Shown here piece after piece: positions 13,199 through 16,118 of a DNA stretch of 16,118 nucleotides. The notes under the pieces were generated by a model. That model was not told the DNA's origin, did no database searches, and worked only from the letters and a program-made list of their open reading frames with translations. Source of the stretch: Rubritepida sp. Its GTDB lineage: Bacteria > Pseudomonadota > Alphaproteobacteria > Acetobacterales > Acetobacteraceae. Made by a program: the position numbers and the translations under genes. Within the stretch, counting starts at the first letter, position 1. Each line of letters starts with the position of its first letter. The stretch lies in assembly GCA_014376425.1 (NCBI GenBank), contig JACMRO010000229.1, positions 1-16,118 of the forward strand, in the 5' to 3' direction.

Positions 13199-15412
13199 TC
13201 AGCGCGCGGCCCAGCTGTCGCGGGCGGGGTGGTTGAGGAAGAATTCGTCGCGCGGGAACATGTCGGTCAGGGGCGCGGGCGCGCGCGGCGTGTCGGGGCT
13301 CCAGACCCGCGGCGGGCCCGCCACGATGCGCCCCAGGTCGGTCACGGCCGGGTTGCCGCGGGCGGCGAAGGCGCGCAGCGCGGGCTCGCCCAGCCGGGCG
13401 AGCAGCGCCGCCTGGTCAAATGCGATGGGCCGGTCGCTACCGATCATGATGTTCGCCGGCGTCAGCATCACGGCGTGCGGGAAGACGGCCACGAAGCTTT
13501 CCACCACCCGCCAGGTCGGGGCCCACTGCACGTAGAGCCCACCGGGGGCCAGGCGTCGCCGCACCGCGCCAAGGTATTCAGCACTGTAGAGCAGCCCGGA
13601 ATGCGAGGATTGCGGCAGGATCGCATCCGCCTCGATCACTTCGTAAGGGCTGCCTGCGCGGGTCAGTGCGCGGCGACCGTCGCCGTATTCGAGGGTGACG
13701 CGGGGGTCGGCCAGCAGGGTGGCGACACCGCTCCGGGGCATGGCGGGGCCGATCTCACGCAGCGCCTCCAGCACCGGGCGGATCAGCTCGATGGCGAGGA
13801 TCTCCTGCGTCGCCGGGTTGACGGTGGCGCCGTAGGGCGTGCCGCCGCTGCCCACCCCGATCGCCAGCACGCGGGTGGGCTCGGGGTGCACCAGCGGTCC
13901 GAGCATGCCCAGCAGCATGTGGATGTCGAGGAAGGGCACGAAGCCCTGGCCGAAGCCCATGATGAAGAAGCGCCCACCCTCGCGCCCGTCCATAGCGGGT
14001 TGCGCGCGGTAGAAGGCGATGCCGGAGCGGTCCTCGGCCCAGGCGGCGAAGCTGCCGGGTCGTTGGCCATGCATGCGCCGCCAGAAATCGGCGTTGGCGG
14101 GAATGACCGCGGCGATCGCGACCGTTGCGGCCAGCAGCACGCCCGCCACCGCCGAGGGGCGCCGCCACAGCCAGCCCACCAGCAGCAGCGCGGAGAGACC
14201 GGCCAGCAGCAGCAGCGTTCCCATGCTGCCCAGCCAGTGCAGCGTGATCAGCCCGGTCAGCAGCGAGCCGGCGGCGTTGCCCGCGATGTTGGCCAGTTGC
14301 ACCCAGCCCACGCGGGCGCCCACGCTGGCCAGGTCGCGCTGCACTGCGCGCTGCACGAAGGGGAAAGTCATGCCGAAGAGGAAGGCGGGCGGGCCCACCA
14401 CCAGCACGATCAGCGCCGTGCTGCCGGCGAGTGCGGCGGGGCCGAAGCGGTGCATGTCCACGCTCAGCCAGGGGTCGAGTGGCCAGTGCGCCACGCCCAG
14501 CCACAGCAGCAGGATCAGCGCCGCGGCGAGGACGAAGCCGGCGCCCTGGGCGATGAAGAAGGCGGGCCGCGGGTCCGCCACACGGCGCACCAGCCGCGCC
14601 GCCCAGGCCATCCCAAGCCCATCGGCCAGCAGGAAGACGCCCAGCACGGTGGGGAAGAGGTAGGCATGGTACTGCCCGACCTGGCCCAGCAGCCGTACCC
14701 ACAGGATTTCCAGCGCCACGATCAAATAGCCCGAGAGGAAGACCAGCAGGCACCACAGCGGCAACGAGCCGTGGCTGGCCGGCGCGCCCGCCGCGACGGT
14801 GGCCACGGGCTTCGCACGCGACATGGCCGGCAGCAGCGAGCAGGCCAGCGCCACCGCCACGAGGTCCAGCACCGCCGCCAGCCACAGCGAGGCCACGAAC
14901 CCCAGCGAGCCCATGATCAGCCAGCCGCCGACCAGCGCGCCCGCCCCAGCGCCCAGCGTGTTCAGCCCGTACAGCGCGCCGATGCGCGACGCCGCGTCGT
15001 CCAGGCTGATCGTCACCGCGCGCGCCAGCAGCGGCAGCGAGGCGCCCATCAGCGTCGTCGGCACTACCAGCCCGGCGAAGCACAGCGCGAAGATCGCGGC
15101 CGGTTGCGTCACGCTGTCGGCCAGGCCGATGGCGATGACGTCGTAGAGGAAGTATTTCGACAGCACGGCGCAGAGCGCCACGCCAGCCTCGCAGCCGGCG
15201 AAGGCGACGAGCGCGCGGTGGGGTGACAGCCGGTCCGCCCAGCGCGCGCCGATGATGGAGCCCAGCCCCAGCCCACCCAGGAAGGCGCCCACCACCAGCG
15301 ACGCCGCAACCGTGTCGCTACCGGCGAAAATACCCAGGATACGTTGCCAGATGATCTGGCAGAGCAGCGCCGCGAAGCCCGAGCAGAAGAATGCCAGCTT
15401 CAGCCGGGCCAT
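13199..15412 (-). CDS. fused MFS transporter-like / spermidine synthase-like membrane protein
   Basis: A 737-residue protein. Residues 1 to about 435 are a multi-pass membrane region (around 12-14 segments), opening with LAFFCSGFAALLCQIIWQRIL, typical of the 'fused MFS/spermidine synthase' family. Residues from about 440 form a soluble domain with a spermidine-synthase-like Rossmann core: VLAIGVGSGGTPYG near 515-525, AIELIRPVLEAL, EYGDGRRAL near 575, and LYSAEYLGAVRRRLAPGGLYVQW. The canonical aminopropyltransferase DSTDP-type loop reads EADAILPQSSHSG, so true spermidine synthesis is doubtful. The substrate is unknown. ATG 15412 has TAAGGA (15420-15425) 7 bases upstream. It follows the phosphatase gene by 25 bases, so the two are probably one transcript. 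Confidence 0.9.
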   Translation of the reverse strand: MARLKLAFFCSGFAALLCQIIWQRILGIFAGSDTVAASLVVGAFLGGLGLGSIIGARWADRLSPHRALVAFAGCEAGVALCAVLSKYFLYDVIAIGLADSVTQPAAIFALCFAGLVVPTTLMGASLPLLARAVTISLDDAASRIGALYGLNTLGAGAGALVGGWLIMGSLGFVASLWLAAVLDLVAVALACSLLPAMSRAKPVATVAAGAPASHGSLPLWCLLVFLSGYLIVALEILWVRLLGQVGQYHAYLFPTVLGVFLLADGLGMAWAARLVRRVADPRPAFFIAQGAGFVLAAALILLLWLGVAHWPLDPWLSVDMHRFGPAALAGSTALIVLVVGPPAFLFGMTFPFVQRAVQRDLASVGARVGWVQLANIAGNAAGSLLTGLITLHWLGSMGTLLLLAGLSALLLVGWLWRRPSAVAGVLLAATVAIAAVIPANADFWRRMHGQRPGSFAAWAEDRSGIAFYRAQPAMDGREGGRFFIMGFGQGFVPFLDIHMLLGMLGPLVHPEPTRVLAIGVGSGGTPYGATVNPATQEILAIELIRPVLEALREIGPAMPRSGVATLLADPRVTLEYGDGRRALTRAGSPYEVIEADAILPQSSHSGLLYSAEYLGAVRRRLAPGGLYVQWAPTWRVVESFVAVFPHAVMLTPANIMIGSDRPIAFDQAALLARLGEPALRAFAARGNPAVTDLGRIVAGPPRVWSPDTPRAPAPLTDMFPRDEFFLNHPARDSWAAR

Positions 15413-15437
15413 GTCGCAATCCTTACCGATCGGACAC

Positions 15438-16061
15438 TTATTCGCGTCGCAGTAGCGTGTCGGTCAAGAGATCGGCCCAGCCACGGCTGCGGAAATCACG
15501 CCGCAACGCTGCCTCGTCGTAATCCTGCCGCAACCATTCCAGGAACGGCTTGGGCCATGCGGCGGCGTATTGGGCGATGAAGGCGTCGAGGATGCCGGTG
15601 CGGGCGGCGGCGATATGGCCATGCCGGAAGCTGAGCTGCCGGGCCGCTTCCGCGGGCGTGCGGCCCTGCAGCAGCAGCCAGATCGCGGCGATCAGTCCGG
15701 TACGGTCGGCACCGGACTTGCAGTGGATGAGGATCGGCTCGGGCAGGTCCGGCAGCATTGCGGCCAGGCGTTCGATGCGCTCGCGATGCGGTGCGCCGCG
15801 GCTCTCGAAGGGCGCGTCGGCATGGACGAGGCCCAGGCGATGCGCTTCGCGCCGGCTCAGCGCGTCGGCGCCGCAATCCTGCCGGTGGCCGCGCAGGTTC
15901 AGCAGGGTGCGGATGCCATGGTCGCGCAACGCGGCGCGCAGCTGGAAGGGCAGCGGGTGGTTGGAGCGGTAGAGGCGCCCGGGCTCGACCACGCCCCAGT
16001 TGCGCCAGGGCAGGCGGAGCGCGGCGTGGTCGATGAACAGGGCGTTCGTCCAGGGGCGCAT
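15438..16061 (-). CDS. CX5R protein tyrosine / dual-specificity phosphatase family protein
   Basis: A 207-residue cytoplasmic protein without signal peptide. The phosphatase P-loop HCKSGADRTG spans 113-122, giving the nucleophile Cys114 and Arg120. Upstream are PGRLYRSNHP (27-36) and GIRTLLNLRGHR (49-60), which match the bacterial tyrosine phosphatase/DSP fold. The substrate may be phosphoprotein, phosphoinositide-like or lipid-linked phosphate; the sequence does not decide. ATG 16061 has AGGGAG (16066-16071) just upstream. It is followed by the MFS/spermidine-synthase fusion gene and preceded by the end of a Bug-like gene, all on the - strand with gaps of 25-28 bases, which suggests co-transcription. 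Confidence 0.9.
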   Translation of the reverse strand: MRPWTNALFIDHAALRLPWRNWGVVEPGRLYRSNHPLPFQLRAALRDHGIRTLLNLRGHRQDCGADALSRREAHRLGLVHADAPFESRGAPHRERIERLAAMLPDLPEPILIHCKSGADRTGLIAAIWLLLQGRTPAEAARQLSFRHGHIAAARTGILDAFIAQYAAAWPKPFLEWLRQDYDEAALRRDFRSRGWADLLTDTLLRRE

Positions 16062-16089
16062 CGCGCTCCCTATGACGGAAAGCGCGCCA

Positions 16090-16118
16090 CTATTCCATCC
16101 GCGCGCCGGACAGCCGCA
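16090..16118 (-). CDS. 3' end of a second Bug-family substrate-binding protein gene (partial)
   Basis: On the - strand the last nine codons before a TAG (16090-16092) read (x)RLSGARME. The same eight residues end the Bug protein encoded at 11604-12593. The DNA is also close: CTGTCCGGCGCGCGGATGGA here against TTGTCCGGCGCGCGGATGGA there. Most of the gene lies beyond the window, so the call rests on this tail and on its position 28 bases upstream of the phosphatase gene. Chance similarity of a GC-rich tail is possible but unlikely over this length in the same reading frame with a stop. Confidence 0.6.

Noticed and set aside
13229..15226. Long + strand open frame (665 codons) opposite the MFS/spermidine-synthase gene
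   Set aside because: The product is a His/Gln/Gly/Arg-rich shadow translation. The - strand frame has clear membrane segments and motifs.

Overview
The window reads as chromosomal DNA of a high-GC alphaproteobacterium. The most likely group is Acetobacteraceae (Roseomonas-like): codons end almost always in G or C, tol genes sit beside cvpA-purF, PurF has the iron-sulfur type cysteines, and Bug-family binding proteins stand alone. This taxonomic call is inference from gene content and composition. No rRNA, tRNA, insertion sequence, phage gene or CRISPR array was seen.

Left part (1-6822, all + strand) is housekeeping. It holds the 3' end of a TolA-like gene, tolB (Tol-Pal envelope complex), a CvpA-family membrane protein, purF (first step of purine synthesis), an SDR oxidoreductase, rlmJ (23S rRNA methyltransferase, TTG start) and gpsA (glycerol-3-phosphate dehydrogenase). 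The SDR, rlmJ and gpsA genes overlap by a few bases and look translationally coupled. A strong GC hairpin separates purF from the SDR gene.

Middle part (6823-7988). A periplasmic zinc-type binding protein (ZnuA/AztC-like) is preceded by a perfect 15-base palindrome that resembles a Zur operator. The palindrome contains a consensus TATAAT and lies directly against the start codon, so the message is probably leaderless. No transporter permease or ATPase lies beside it. The whole space from its stop codon to the next, convergent gene is filled by about six diverged tandem copies of a 56-57 bp repeat with internal dyads.

Accessory part (7989-12593). A three-gene operon on the - strand encodes, in order of transcription, an octopine/nopaline-type (opine) dehydrogenase, a two-Rossmann flavin monooxygenase-like protein, and a fusion of two carboxymuconolactone decarboxylase/AhpD-like domains. 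A tripartite-tricarboxylate-transporter (Bug) binding protein is divergent from it. This looks like a small oxidative pathway for an unknown metabolite and is the best candidate here for an undescribed system.

Right part (12594-16118, - strand). A GC hairpin pair separates convergent genes. Beyond it lie a YqeY-like protein, a fused MFS/spermidine-synthase-like membrane protein and a CX5R protein phosphatase. At the very edge are the last codons of a second Bug protein, which ends in the same eight residues as the first.
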